Source: Planctomycetota bacterium
GTDB lineage: Bacteria; Planctomycetota; GCA-002687715; DRQF01
Direction of reading: 5' to 3'
Assembly: GCA_015485455.1 (NCBI GenBank)
Contig: WFTN01000232.1
Span: forward strand, 1-14,602
DNA: 14,602 bases
How positions within the stretch are numbered: the first letter of the stretch is position 1; every line of letters begins with the position of its first letter. The position numbers and the translations under genes were made by a program. The notes under the pieces were generated by a model that made no database searches, had not been told where the DNA came from, and was given only the letters and a program-made list of their open reading frames with translations. This document shows, piece after piece, positions 1 to 7,305 of this stretch.

Positions 1-73
1 ATTATGGATCTGTGACCGTATAGGAAGATTCGAGAAGAGCGCAAAGAGAAGATGATCATGAGGGGAGCAGTCT

Positions 74-1747
74 ATGAATACTCTAAAGTTTGTTGTGTGT
101 TTGTTCTTGGTGATGGCCGTGATGGGGGGCGTGAGTTACGCTCAGGTGACGGTCGGCTACACTTTTAACGGTGACAGTGTGAATGATTTCTCTGGCTATT
201 CAGTCAGCAACGCTGGAGACGTGAATGGAGATGGTTTCGCCGATCTCATTGTTGGTGCCTCTGGAGATGACAACAACGGAATCGACAGCGGTAGCGCCCG
301 GGTTTTTTCTGGTTTCGATGGCAGTGTCCTCTACACCTTTGATGGTGATAGTGCGAACGATTACTTTGGTTATTCAGTCAGTAGCGCTGGAGACGTGAAT
401 GGGGATGGTTTTGCTGACTTCATTGTTGGTGCCTATGGAGACGCCAACAACGGAACTGAAAGCGGCGGTGCCCGAGTTTTTTCTGGTTTCGACGGCAGTA
501 CTCTCTATACCTTCGACGGTGACAGTGCGTTCGATAGATTCGGCTTTTCAGTTAGCGATGCTGGAGACGTGAATGGGGATGGTTTTGCTGACCTTATCGT
601 TGGTGCCTATGGAGACGATAATAACGGCGCTGTAAGCGGCAGCGCGCGGGTTTTCTCAGGCTTCGACGGCAGTATTCTCTACACATTTGACGGTGACGGT
701 GTGGGCGATTTCTTTGGTCGATCAGTCAGCAATGCTGGAGACGTAAATAGGGACGGTTTCGCTGACCTTATTGTTGGTGCCGTTGGGGACGACAACAACG
801 GAACCAATAGCGGTATTGCCCGGGTTTTTTCTGGTTTGGACGGCAGTATTCTCTACAACTTTGAGGGTGACAGTGTGGGTGACAACTTTGGTCAATCAGT
901 CAGTCATGCCGGAGACGTGAATGGAGACGGCTTTGCTGATCTCATTGTTGGCGCCTATTTGGACGACAACAACGGAAATGAAAGTGGCAGTGTCCGGGTT
1001 TTTTCTGGTTTGGACGGCAGTATCCTCTACAACTTTGACGGAGACAGCGCGGAGGATTACTTTGGAGTTTCAGTCAGCCATGCTGGAGACGTGAATGGCG
1101 ATGGGTTTGCTGACCTCATTGTTGGTGCCCATGGAGACAACAACAACGGAAATGAAAGTGGCAGTGCCCGGGTTTTTTCTGGTTTGGACGGCAGTATCCT
1201 CCATACCTTTGACGGTAGCAGTGGATTCGATTTCTTTGGCTTTTCAGTCAGTAGTGCTGGAGACGTGAATGGGGATGGCTTCGCTGACCTCATTGTTGGC
1301 GCTTATGGAGACGATAGCAACGGCCTTGATAGCGGCAGCGCCCGGGTTTTGTTGGCGCCGACCTTACCTGTCCTTAAGTACCGCACGGAAACGACCTTTT
1401 CTCATGGCCTTGATTTGAATTGGTTCCCGGATGCCGCAGATCCATCGGCAGTCACAGGTACTCTTGTCTGTGATGGAGGAACTCCCGGTGGTTTTGGGGT
1501 CAAATTGCGGAGTTTCGCTCGCATTGACTTCTTGGCATTCGGGAATCTGCCTTTGCTCATTGCCATCGACTCTATCAATTTCCTTGACAGTCAGAATTTG
1601 AGTTTCGATGGCATGGGTGAGTTTACGATTTCCGGTGCTTCCCGCAAGAATCCTGTCTTGGCGGGTTTCGATGTCTACTTGCAGATCTTTGAAATAAGCC
1701 CAGTGATTTCCTCCTCTCCAGGATTACGCTTTGCGGTGGCACCTTAG
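74..1747 (+). CDS. Secreted FG-GAP (integrin-type) seven-bladed beta-propeller protein
   Basis: A 557-residue protein with an N-terminal signal peptide: Lys5, a hydrophobic core at about residues 6-20, and a likely signal peptidase I site after the SYA at 21-23. Residues 32 to about 429 are seven 58-residue FG-GAP repeats. Each carries a calcium-loop motif of the form DVNGDGFAD followed by LIVGA, as in integrin alpha propellers; seven is the number that closes such a propeller. Blade 1 has SG instead of FG, and blade 4 has Arg in the loop (DVNRDG). Residues 430-557 form a different, probably beta-rich domain that I do not recognise; it has no transmembrane anchor or known sorting signal. The start is supported by AGGGGAG at 61-67, 6 nt before the ATG. 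The family is associated with extracellular binding or adhesion; the ligand here is unknown. It is convergent with the glutamate dehydrogenase gene and not in an obvious operon. Confidence 0.9.
   Translation: MNTLKFVVCLFLVMAVMGGVSYAQVTVGYTFNGDSVNDFSGYSVSNAGDVNGDGFADLIVGASGDDNNGIDSGSARVFSGFDGSVLYTFDGDSANDYFGYSVSSAGDVNGDGFADFIVGAYGDANNGTESGGARVFSGFDGSTLYTFDGDSAFDRFGFSVSDAGDVNGDGFADLIVGAYGDDNNGAVSGSARVFSGFDGSILYTFDGDGVGDFFGRSVSNAGDVNRDGFADLIVGAVGDDNNGTNSGIARVFSGLDGSILYNFEGDSVGDNFGQSVSHAGDVNGDGFADLIVGAYLDDNNGNESGSVRVFSGLDGSILYNFDGDSAEDYFGVSVSHAGDVNGDGFADLIVGAHGDNNNGNESGSARVFSGLDGSILHTFDGSSGFDFFGFSVSSAGDVNGDGFADLIVGAYGDDSNGLDSGSARVLLAPTLPVLKYRTETTFSHGLDLNWFPDAADPSAVTGTLVCDGGTPGGFGVKLRSFARIDFLAFGNLPLLIAIDSINFLDSQNLSFDGMGEFTISGASRKNPVLAGFDVYLQIFEISPVISSSPGLRFAVAP
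167..1360 (+). repeat. Seven tandem 174-bp repeats encoding propeller blades
   Basis: The repeat units start at about 167, 341, 515, 689, 863, 1037 and 1211, exactly 174 nt (58 codons) apart; the last unit is cut short where the C-terminal domain begins. Conservation is visible in the DNA as well as the protein: the stretch near 964-1028 recurs 174 nt later near 1138-1202 with about one mismatch, whereas blades 1 to 4 differ at more silent positions. This indicates recent duplication or gene conversion among the later blades. Confidence 0.92.
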
Positions 1748-1765
1748 ACTTGGCGCCTCAAGCTA

Positions 1766-1789
1766 TTCATGACTCGTGGTCGTCATGAA
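1766..1789. other. Hairpin just after the FG-GAP gene
   Basis: A perfect 8-bp inverted repeat, TTCATGAC at 1766-1773 and GTCATGAA at 1782-1789, encloses an 8-nt loop. It begins 18 nt after the stop codon. No T-tract follows on either strand, so it could be an mRNA 3' stabilising hairpin or a protein-binding site rather than an intrinsic terminator. Confidence 0.35.
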
Positions 1790-1856
1790 AGATCACCAAT
1801 AGAAGGGGATCGATCATGCAATCCGTTAGGTTTGCCTACTTCGACCGCGACTTCAT

Positions 1857-1882
1857 GAAAGACAGATCTCGGGCTGTCTTTC
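1857..1882 (+). terminator. Candidate intrinsic terminator of the FG-GAP gene
   Basis: A 9-bp perfect stem, GAAAGACAG at 1857-1865 and CTGTCTTTC at 1874-1882, has an 8-nt loop. The left arm is A-rich at its base and the right arm ends in a T-rich run, as in many Rho-independent terminators. It lies about 110 nt after the FG-GAP stop codon. The T-tract is short and interrupted, so strength is uncertain. Confidence 0.4.
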
Positions 1883-1907
1883 TGGAACCAGGATGTCTCA
1901 AACAACA

Positions 1908-1936
1908 ACGATCATGCCGTGAGTCGGCATGATCGT
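1908..1936 (-). terminator. Candidate intrinsic terminator of the glutamate dehydrogenase gene
   Basis: A perfect 12-bp stem (1908-1919 paired with 1925-1936) closes a 5-nt loop, the strongest hairpin in this spacer. Read on the minus strand it sits 27 nt after the dehydrogenase stop codon and is followed by TTGTTGTTTGAG, a moderately T-rich tract. It may also act on transcripts from the plus strand, since the two flanking genes converge here. Confidence 0.55.
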
Positions 1937-1962
1937 CTTCAATTCTCTTGCTTAGATCTGGG

Positions 1963-4908
1963 CTAACCTCCCAGAGTGGAGAGAATACCGGCTCGCTCGA
2001 GAATCTTGGCGATCCTCATCTTGTGAGGCAGATCACTGGCTGCAACTTCTTGGGCCAGTTCCTCTCGCTCAGTTTCTAAGCGCAGGTATTCTACGGCCAA
2101 CCGCCCGATAGCTCGTTCAGAAATTGATTCCAAATATTCGAATCCTTCCCGGTAAACGAGCCTTGCGGCCAAAGATTTGGCCATGATCCATTCTAAGTAG
2201 GCTGGAGGCATTTCGTCCCATACCCGGTCTCCCGCTTTCTCCAAAAGAGCATTGGGCAAGTGGCTTGTGACTAGACGCTTCATCAATGCGGGATCTGTGT
2301 CGTTGGTAGCGGTGATTGCGCTATGAATGGCATCGGCAGTACGGATCACCACCCGGCTGAGGCGAATGGACAACTCAAAGAGTGGTGTTTCCGCATGGTG
2401 TTTGCTCATCCTGAGCAGCAATTCAGCTTCTCTGCGGGCTAACTCTCGGAGTTTCGTTAGTATTTGTTCGATGAAGGTTGTCTTGATTTCCAAGAATTCG
2501 TCTTCACTGAGGATCATACTGGCGGCGATCTCAAAGCTCGACGTAATAACGCCGCATTTATTGGCGGAGCTGTCTTTGATGATGATGACGCCAGCATCCG
2601 ACAAGGCACGTCGGGCTTCTGTCGTGAGAAACAGGTTTGCACCTTCGACAATGACCTTGCTGGCGGGAACGCCGTCTTCGTCCAAGAAGTCTTGCCAATT
2701 GGACTCATGGATAGTTGCTGGCCGACCACCTGCAGGAATGAAGGCGTCCGACTTGATGCGGTTGTGCATGTTGTTTCGAGCTTGGACGCCTTCCGGGTCA
2801 CCTACTTCGATGATACGACCTTGTGCTCCCAACTTGCTGGTATCGAAAGAAGAAATGGGAAGTCCTTCGCGGAACAAGCGGAGTAATTCCTGATGATCCA
2901 AACCGTCGGGGTCCTCGCCGCAGCCAGAACCGTCGGCAATGCCAATGATCTTGGCGTTCTCGCCATAGTCCCGGTTGAGGATGCGGATCTCGTTGCCGGC
3001 AACATCGCCATCTGGACCGCCGGTTATCTTGACGGTAAAGGTGTCTTTGTCTGGATTGATCCCAATGTGGCGCAGGGAAGAATCGAGGAAAACAGTGACT
3101 CCTTCACTGGTGACGCCGTACGTTTTGTGGTTGATACCAGCACCAGGTTTGGAGCTCATGAAAGCGTTCGGCGTCGGATAGTTTCGTCTCTTGGCTCGGG
3201 CGGCAATCCACTCAATGAGATCGGGTGTAATGTTTTCATCAGGGCCCAAGTACAAGAGCTCCGGACTGCCAAAGTAATCAACCAAGGAATCTTCGCTATC
3301 CTCTCCCGGCGCGATGAGATCTAAGAGTCCATCGACGAAAGCCTTGACACAACGATTGACCGGTGTGTCCGGCTCCAAGAGAACAACAGCTTTTGAACCA
3401 CCTTCTGGGATGTCTTTGTTCTTCAATTGTTGAGCGAAAGCTAAGCCGTAAACTTCGTCGTAGAGGCGGTTGACTTCCCGTGAATGTTGATCGGCACCGA
3501 TGGTGCGGACGCAACGGACACCACCCCGAGCGATGTCGCGGAAGCGGACGTGAAAGCCATTGAATGAACGTCCATGAATGAAGAATACACCGAAGGGCAA
3601 TTCGGGACGATCTTCAGAAACCAGAAGCTTGGGGTCGATCCGCATCGCCAAAGCGAAACGATTCTGCTTGAAGACGTTGGTTCGCATGACTCCTGAAACA
3701 GCTTTGATCAGGGTGTCCAGCATGACCCGTTCTGATTCCAAGTCGACTGTTGTCTCGATGCGTTGACGAAGGGCATCGGTTGTCTCTTGGAATTCTTCGT
3801 CCAGCATGGGACGTTTGGCATTGAATCGTAAGAGGAATATATCGACGATTTCGGACGTGAATTGATAGTTTTTTTCGGCGCTCTTGAGAATCTGGTCCCG
3901 ATCAAATGCCGCGTGATTGCTCTTCACCAACATGTGATGCGCCAAATGGCAGAGGGCCATAATGACTTCTGCCCGGGTGAGGCTTAGTCCTTCGTGACGA
4001 TAGGCCAAGAAAAGAGTGTTGACGTCAATCCATTTGAGACGTTGAAGATCTTTGTGGACGGAGATCCACAATTCTGAATTCTCGTCCAGAGGTTTGCCGT
4101 CCGGTCCATGAACAACAAAGCCCATAGTGTTGACCTTACCGTGTTCCTTGTCGTCCAAAACGTCCAAGTATGCGCGATCGACTTTGATTCCTGCGCGGCC
4201 TAAACGGGTGTTGATTCGGCGAAACATGCGATAAGGGGCGCAGTTTGAAATCGTGACCACCACACGGCTGTAACCTGGGTCAAGTTCCTGCTCCAAGGCG
4301 ACGGTGGCCAAGTCTGTGCCACTGACCGCTTTGAAGTAGTCCCACTTGCGTGCGATTCGAAGAGGGGTCAAGACATTGACGTAGTTCTCCGGACAGCGTT
4401 CCAAGTGTTCCTTGACCTCGTCTTTGGTGATTTCTGGGTCGAGAGTTCGGATGTACTCATAGACTTCTTGGAGTTTTTCGCAGTTCTTCTCGCCGACGGC
4501 TTCAAATACCTGGGTCTTGCCGAAAGAAAAAGTCACGATAATGAGCTTGTTATCCGTTGCCGTGTGGATCTTTGCGGAACGCAAATTGAGATGTTCAGGC
4601 AGGGCCTTCATGTACTCAGAGAGAATTCCAGGATAATTCTCTGGTCCCATGAACGTCCATTGCTCGCGCTCATCATCCCGCAACACCATGTCGATGGGAC
4701 GACCAGATGCTTTGGCTGCCAGGAGGGCACGGAGATGACGCAGGCGTTCCCGTGGCCCGGTATCTTGGAAATACATCTGGGGCATATTGTCGAAGAACCA
4801 GGGGACCACCTCTTCGGCTGTTTGGCGTAAACTCTGGGTGAGTTCATCGACAACGGATTGGGGATCAGTTTGTTCTTGGTTGGCTGGGGCGTTGGTGTTG
4901 TGGTCCAT
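1963..4908 (-). CDS. Large NAD-dependent glutamate dehydrogenase (about 110 kDa class)
   Basis: A 981-residue cytoplasmic enzyme predicted to oxidise L-glutamate to 2-oxoglutarate and ammonia with NAD. The C-terminal half has the glutamate dehydrogenase signatures: RGGVR at 461-465, PEGGSKA at 501-507 with the expected catalytic Lys506, GPDENI at 555-560 with a probable catalytic Asp557, a Rossmann-type glycine-rich stretch GGPDGDVAGN at 630-639, DAFIPAGGRP at 721-730, EGANLFLT at 755-762 and KDSSANKCG at 778-786. Residues 1 to about 440 are the extra N-terminal region of large dehydrogenases, often regulatory. The length fits the roughly 1000-residue class typified by yeast Gdh2, not the 450-residue hexameric enzymes or the 1600-residue bacterial class. 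The start is chosen because the conserved-looking PWFFDNMPQMYF begins at residue 36; no strong ribosome site precedes it. NAD rather than NADP preference is inferred from the class. Confidence 0.92.
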   Translation of the reverse strand: MDHNTNAPANQEQTDPQSVVDELTQSLRQTAEEVVPWFFDNMPQMYFQDTGPRERLRHLRALLAAKASGRPIDMVLRDDEREQWTFMGPENYPGILSEYMKALPEHLNLRSAKIHTATDNKLIIVTFSFGKTQVFEAVGEKNCEKLQEVYEYIRTLDPEITKDEVKEHLERCPENYVNVLTPLRIARKWDYFKAVSGTDLATVALEQELDPGYSRVVVTISNCAPYRMFRRINTRLGRAGIKVDRAYLDVLDDKEHGKVNTMGFVVHGPDGKPLDENSELWISVHKDLQRLKWIDVNTLFLAYRHEGLSLTRAEVIMALCHLAHHMLVKSNHAAFDRDQILKSAEKNYQFTSEIVDIFLLRFNAKRPMLDEEFQETTDALRQRIETTVDLESERVMLDTLIKAVSGVMRTNVFKQNRFALAMRIDPKLLVSEDRPELPFGVFFIHGRSFNGFHVRFRDIARGGVRCVRTIGADQHSREVNRLYDEVYGLAFAQQLKNKDIPEGGSKAVVLLEPDTPVNRCVKAFVDGLLDLIAPGEDSEDSLVDYFGSPELLYLGPDENITPDLIEWIAARAKRRNYPTPNAFMSSKPGAGINHKTYGVTSEGVTVFLDSSLRHIGINPDKDTFTVKITGGPDGDVAGNEIRILNRDYGENAKIIGIADGSGCGEDPDGLDHQELLRLFREGLPISSFDTSKLGAQGRIIEVGDPEGVQARNNMHNRIKSDAFIPAGGRPATIHESNWQDFLDEDGVPASKVIVEGANLFLTTEARRALSDAGVIIIKDSSANKCGVITSSFEIAASMILSEDEFLEIKTTFIEQILTKLRELARREAELLLRMSKHHAETPLFELSIRLSRVVIRTADAIHSAITATNDTDPALMKRLVTSHLPNALLEKAGDRVWDEMPPAYLEWIMAKSLAARLVYREGFEYLESISERAIGRLAVEYLRLETEREELAQEVAASDLPHKMRIAKILERAGILSTLGG

Positions 4909-5121
4909 AACTCAGTCTTTTTTTGGAGCATTGGATGTGTCAATAGCGTGATCTTCGCACATTTCGGCCCGTCAATCACATTTGAATAATTACCAACAGT
5001 TGAGGCGCCGACAAACGAGGATTTTGAATTCACTCCGATTTGAGTTTAGACGCAAAATTCGTCCCTTGATGCTGAATTTTAGGGGTGTTGAATTTGGGCA
5101 GTATTATCTATTCTCTGCCTT
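4909..5121. promoter_or_regulatory. Divergent AT-rich spacer between glutamate dehydrogenase and xth
   Basis: This 213-nt spacer must hold the promoters for both divergent genes. For xth, TATTAT at 5102-5107 is a possible -10 box, with only a poor -35 match (TTAGGG, 5079-5084); it would give a leader of about 8 nt. For the minus-strand gene several TTGAC-like hexamers exist (TTGACA and TTGACG on the minus strand within about 4940-4980), but none has a good -10 at the right spacing. TTGAAT occurs at 4982, 5024 and 5088. No individual promoter is firm. Confidence 0.35.
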
Positions 5122-5910
5122 ATGAGAATCGTCACTTGGAATGTAAATTCAATAAGGGTCCGCCTTCAGCGGGTCAAGGCCTGGTTGGCAGCAGAACAAC
5201 CAGATGCGCTTTGTCTTCAAGAACTGAAAGTTGAAGACGGGGCTTTTCCTCACGCTGAGTTTGAGGAGGTGGGCTATCGGGCGGTGACTCATGGCCAGAA
5301 GACCTACAATGGGGTAGCCATCTTGACCAAAGATGAGCCCCAGGACGTAGTGATTGGCTTAGATGACGGTGTTGATGACTCCCAAGCCCGGCTCATTGCG
5401 GCCACGGTCAACGGCGTGCGGGTCATTGGGGGATATTTTCCCAACGGCGGCACTTTAGATTCGGACAAGTACCCCTATAAATTGGCCTGGTTGTCTCGGT
5501 TGCGCAAGTATTTGGAGACGCGGCACAATCCAGAGGAAGATCTGGTTCTTTGCGGCGACTTCAATGTGGCTATGGACGAGCGCGACATGAAGAATGTCGA
5601 CAAATGGCGTGGGGGCGTGCTCTTCAATGAAGAAGTCGTTGGGCGGGTTCAAGATTTACTTGATTGGGGGTTGGTGGATAGTTTTCGCCAATTGCATGAA
5701 GATGGGGGGATGTTCTCATGGTGGGACTACCGAGGTTTGTCCTTTCCGAAAAACGATGGCCTGAGGATTGACCATCTCTTCATCACCAAGCCCCTCTTAG
5801 GCCAGTTGAAGAATGTGCGTATCGATCGCGATCAGAGGAAAAAAGGTGCTTGTCCAGAGGGCTCCAAAGCTTCGGACCACGCGCCGGTGATCCTGGACTT
5901 GGATCGATAG
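5122..5910 (+). CDS. xth: Exodeoxyribonuclease III / AP endonuclease
   Basis: A 262-residue metal-dependent nuclease of the exonuclease-endonuclease-phosphatase fold. In base excision repair it cleaves the DNA backbone 5' to abasic sites and trims 3' blocking groups. All catalytic positions of E. coli ExoIII are recognisable: Asn7 in TWNVN, Glu34 in LQELK, Tyr105 in GGYFPNG, Asp146 and Asn148 in GDFNV, Asp217 in RIDHLF, and Asp252-His253 in SDHAP. The length matches the family (268 in E. coli), so it appears complete and active. The ATG has no Shine-Dalgarno sequence; the start is fixed because MRIVTWN is the family's usual N-terminus. A uracil-DNA glycosylase gene starts 3 nt after its stop codon, which points to a shared mRNA and a shared repair pathway. 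Confidence 0.96.
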   Translation: MRIVTWNVNSIRVRLQRVKAWLAAEQPDALCLQELKVEDGAFPHAEFEEVGYRAVTHGQKTYNGVAILTKDEPQDVVIGLDDGVDDSQARLIAATVNGVRVIGGYFPNGGTLDSDKYPYKLAWLSRLRKYLETRHNPEEDLVLCGDFNVAMDERDMKNVDKWRGGVLFNEEVVGRVQDLLDWGLVDSFRQLHEDGGMFSWWDYRGLSFPKNDGLRIDHLFITKPLLGQLKNVRIDRDQRKKGACPEGSKASDHAPVILDLDR

Positions 5911-5913
5911 GCC

Positions 5914-6633
5914 ATGGCCACTTCTTGGAAACGGATCGTTGACGAGATGAACACGGACCTAGCTTCCTTGTCATTCGCTGAACCCGTTAGCTGGATCTAT
6001 AATCCCCTTGAATATGCCAGACGGGCCCACAATCAATTCATTCGACGATTTGGCCAAGGCCGGAAGGAGGCCATTTTCTTGGGGATGAACCCGGGGCCCT
6101 ATGGCATGGCCCAAACCGGAATCCCATTCGGCGAAATAGCCCATGTCCGAGATTGGATGGGCATCAAGGGACCCATCGGAAAGCCGAATTCGGAGCATCC
6201 CAAACGCCCGATTCAAGGTTTTGATTGTCCTCGGAGTGAGGTCAGTGGTCGGCGCCTCTGGGCGTTTTTCGCCGAGTTTTATCCGAAACCAGAAGACTTC
6301 TTTGAGCGCTTCTTTGTGGTCAATTACTGCCCTTTGGTGTTCATGGAAGACGGCGGCAAGAATCGTACACCAGACAAATTACCTCGATCTGAGCGAGAAA
6401 ACCTCTTTGCCATTTGCGATTTGGCCCTGCAGCGTATTGTTGAAAGGGTCAAGCCGGAACGGGTGATTGGAGTTGGGCGATTCGCCACAGACCGGGCGTT
6501 GGCGGCTCTTTCTTCTCATAACTTATTGGTAAGTAATATCTTACATCCAAGTCCTGCTAGTCCAGTAGCGAACCGCGGTTGGGCTGCTCAAGCTCAGAAG
6601 CAACTTGAGGCCATGGGAATTCGGCTCCCATAG
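5914..6633 (+). CDS. SMUG1-like uracil-DNA glycosylase
   Basis: A 239-residue enzyme of the uracil-DNA glycosylase superfamily, predicted to remove uracil, and perhaps oxidised pyrimidines, from DNA to leave an abasic site. The SMUG1 signature is explicit: GMNPGPYGMAQTG at 57-69, with Asn59 in the catalytic motif, PFG at 71-73, NYCPL at 137-141 in the base-recognition pocket, and HPSPASPVANRGW at 211-223 with the catalytic-loop His211. This is distinct from family 1 Ung (GQDPY) and from family 4 enzymes, which have iron-sulfur cysteine clusters. SMUG1 is best known from animals but is established in some bacteria such as Geobacter. It lies 3 nt after xth, whose product would process the abasic sites it makes. 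No strong ribosome site is seen, so translation may be coupled to xth. Confidence 0.93.
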   Translation: MATSWKRIVDEMNTDLASLSFAEPVSWIYNPLEYARRAHNQFIRRFGQGRKEAIFLGMNPGPYGMAQTGIPFGEIAHVRDWMGIKGPIGKPNSEHPKRPIQGFDCPRSEVSGRRLWAFFAEFYPKPEDFFERFFVVNYCPLVFMEDGGKNRTPDKLPRSERENLFAICDLALQRIVERVKPERVIGVGRFATDRALAALSSHNLLVSNILHPSPASPVANRGWAAQAQKQLEAMGIRLP

Positions 6634-6687
6634 CGATTTGTGGCATAAAGTCCTTGCTCATGACGAGCAGATCCTTACTCTCTCATC
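6634..6687 (+). promoter_or_regulatory. Spacer with a weak promoter-like element and a small inverted repeat
   Basis: A TGG plus CATAAA at 6641-6649 resembles an extended -10 element without a good -35. Downstream, TGCTC at 6655-6659 and GAGCA at 6665-6669 form a 5-bp inverted repeat around ATGAC, which could be a regulator half-site pair for the winged-helix protein encoded two genes on, or chance. The next ATG at 6688 has no Shine-Dalgarno sequence. Confidence 0.22.
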
Positions 6688-7305
6688 ATGCAACGTGTTC
6701 GACCCACAGACCGTCATCCACCGAGTCATAGAAGAACTTCATCGGGGGCCGCTCTAGACGACCTCAAGTTCATTCGTGAGACCATGGAACGTTCCCAGGC
6801 ATTTACCGCTTTGCCTGGGCGTGGTGGTGTCCTCATCGGGGCAACCGCACTCATTGCATCGATTGTTGCTTCACGTCAGACCCAAGATGCGGCATGGATC
6901 ATGGTTTGGATCATTGAAGCCATGGTGGCTGCATGTATCGCTTTGATCTCTCTGACGAAGAAAGCTCATAATTCTGGGCTGAGTTTGTCCCGGGGACCTG
7001 GCCGGAGGTTCTTGTTGAGCATGGGCCCTGCGATTTTCGCAGGGTTCTTACTGACTGCATCTTTGCACGGGGCGGGGCATTTTGACTCGATTCCTGGCAT
7101 GTGGCTATTGCTCTACGGTGCGGCGATTATCGCCGCAGGTACGTTTTCTGTCCCGGCTGTTCCCACTATGGGAGCATGCTTCATGGCCTTGGGCATGGTG
7201 GCAACTTTCGGACCAGAGGTTTGGTTCAACGAGTGCATGGCACTCGGATTCGGTGGCCTGCATATTGGCTTCGGAATTCTTATTGCGAGGAGATACGGTG
7301 GTTAG
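6688..7305 (+). CDS. Six-helix membrane protein partnered with a winged-helix regulator
   Basis: A 205-residue inner-membrane protein. About 40 mostly polar cytoplasmic residues at the N-terminus include LDDLKFIRETMERSQAFTAL (23-42), followed by GRGGVLIG and about six hydrophobic helices near 45-61, 68-90, 109-127, 136-155, 160-175 and 181-200. I recall proteins with this FIRxTMExxxxFTAxPGxGG start next to PF13601-type regulators in several phyla, but the function is unknown. The 6688 start keeps that motif intact; the next ATG at 6784 would remove half of it. Its last 8 nt overlap the regulator gene, which implies translational coupling. It could be a sensor or antagonist of the regulator; this is inference. 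Confidence 0.72.
   Translation: MQRVRPTDRHPPSHRRTSSGAALDDLKFIRETMERSQAFTALPGRGGVLIGATALIASIVASRQTQDAAWIMVWIIEAMVAACIALISLTKKAHNSGLSLSRGPGRRFLLSMGPAIFAGFLLTASLHGAGHFDSIPGMWLLLYGAAIIAAGTFSVPAVPTMGACFMALGMVATFGPEVWFNECMALGFGGLHIGFGILIARRYGG
7287..7292 (+). promoter_or_regulatory. Ribosome binding site that fixes the regulator start
   Basis: A perfect GAGGAG at 7287-7292 ends 5 nt before a GTG at 7298. It lies inside the end of the upstream membrane-protein gene and is much stronger than other ribosome sites in this window. It selects GTG 7298 over the far upstream in-frame ATG at 7082, which would place most of its extra sequence inside the membrane-protein gene. Confidence 0.75.

Noticed and set aside
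167-1360. The regular 174-bp repeat as a CRISPR-like or mobile repeat array
   Set aside because: The period is a whole number of codons inside a single open frame, and each unit encodes an FG-GAP blade.
1816-1932. Possible 38-codon small gene starting at ATG 1816 after an AGAAGGGG
   Set aside because: It runs straight through two hairpins that look like terminators, has no recognisable signature, and ends inside the second stem; more likely spacer sequence.
2327-4830. Several plus-strand open frames of 140-188 codons opposite the glutamate dehydrogenase gene
   Set aside because: They mirror the codons of a well-supported enzyme, overlap each other, and have no recognisable domain.
7082-7297. 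Extended 197-codon version of the winged-helix regulator starting at ATG 7082
   Set aside because: The extra 72 residues lie within the membrane-protein gene in another frame and read as low-quality protein; GTG 7298 has a perfect ribosome site and yields the normal family length.
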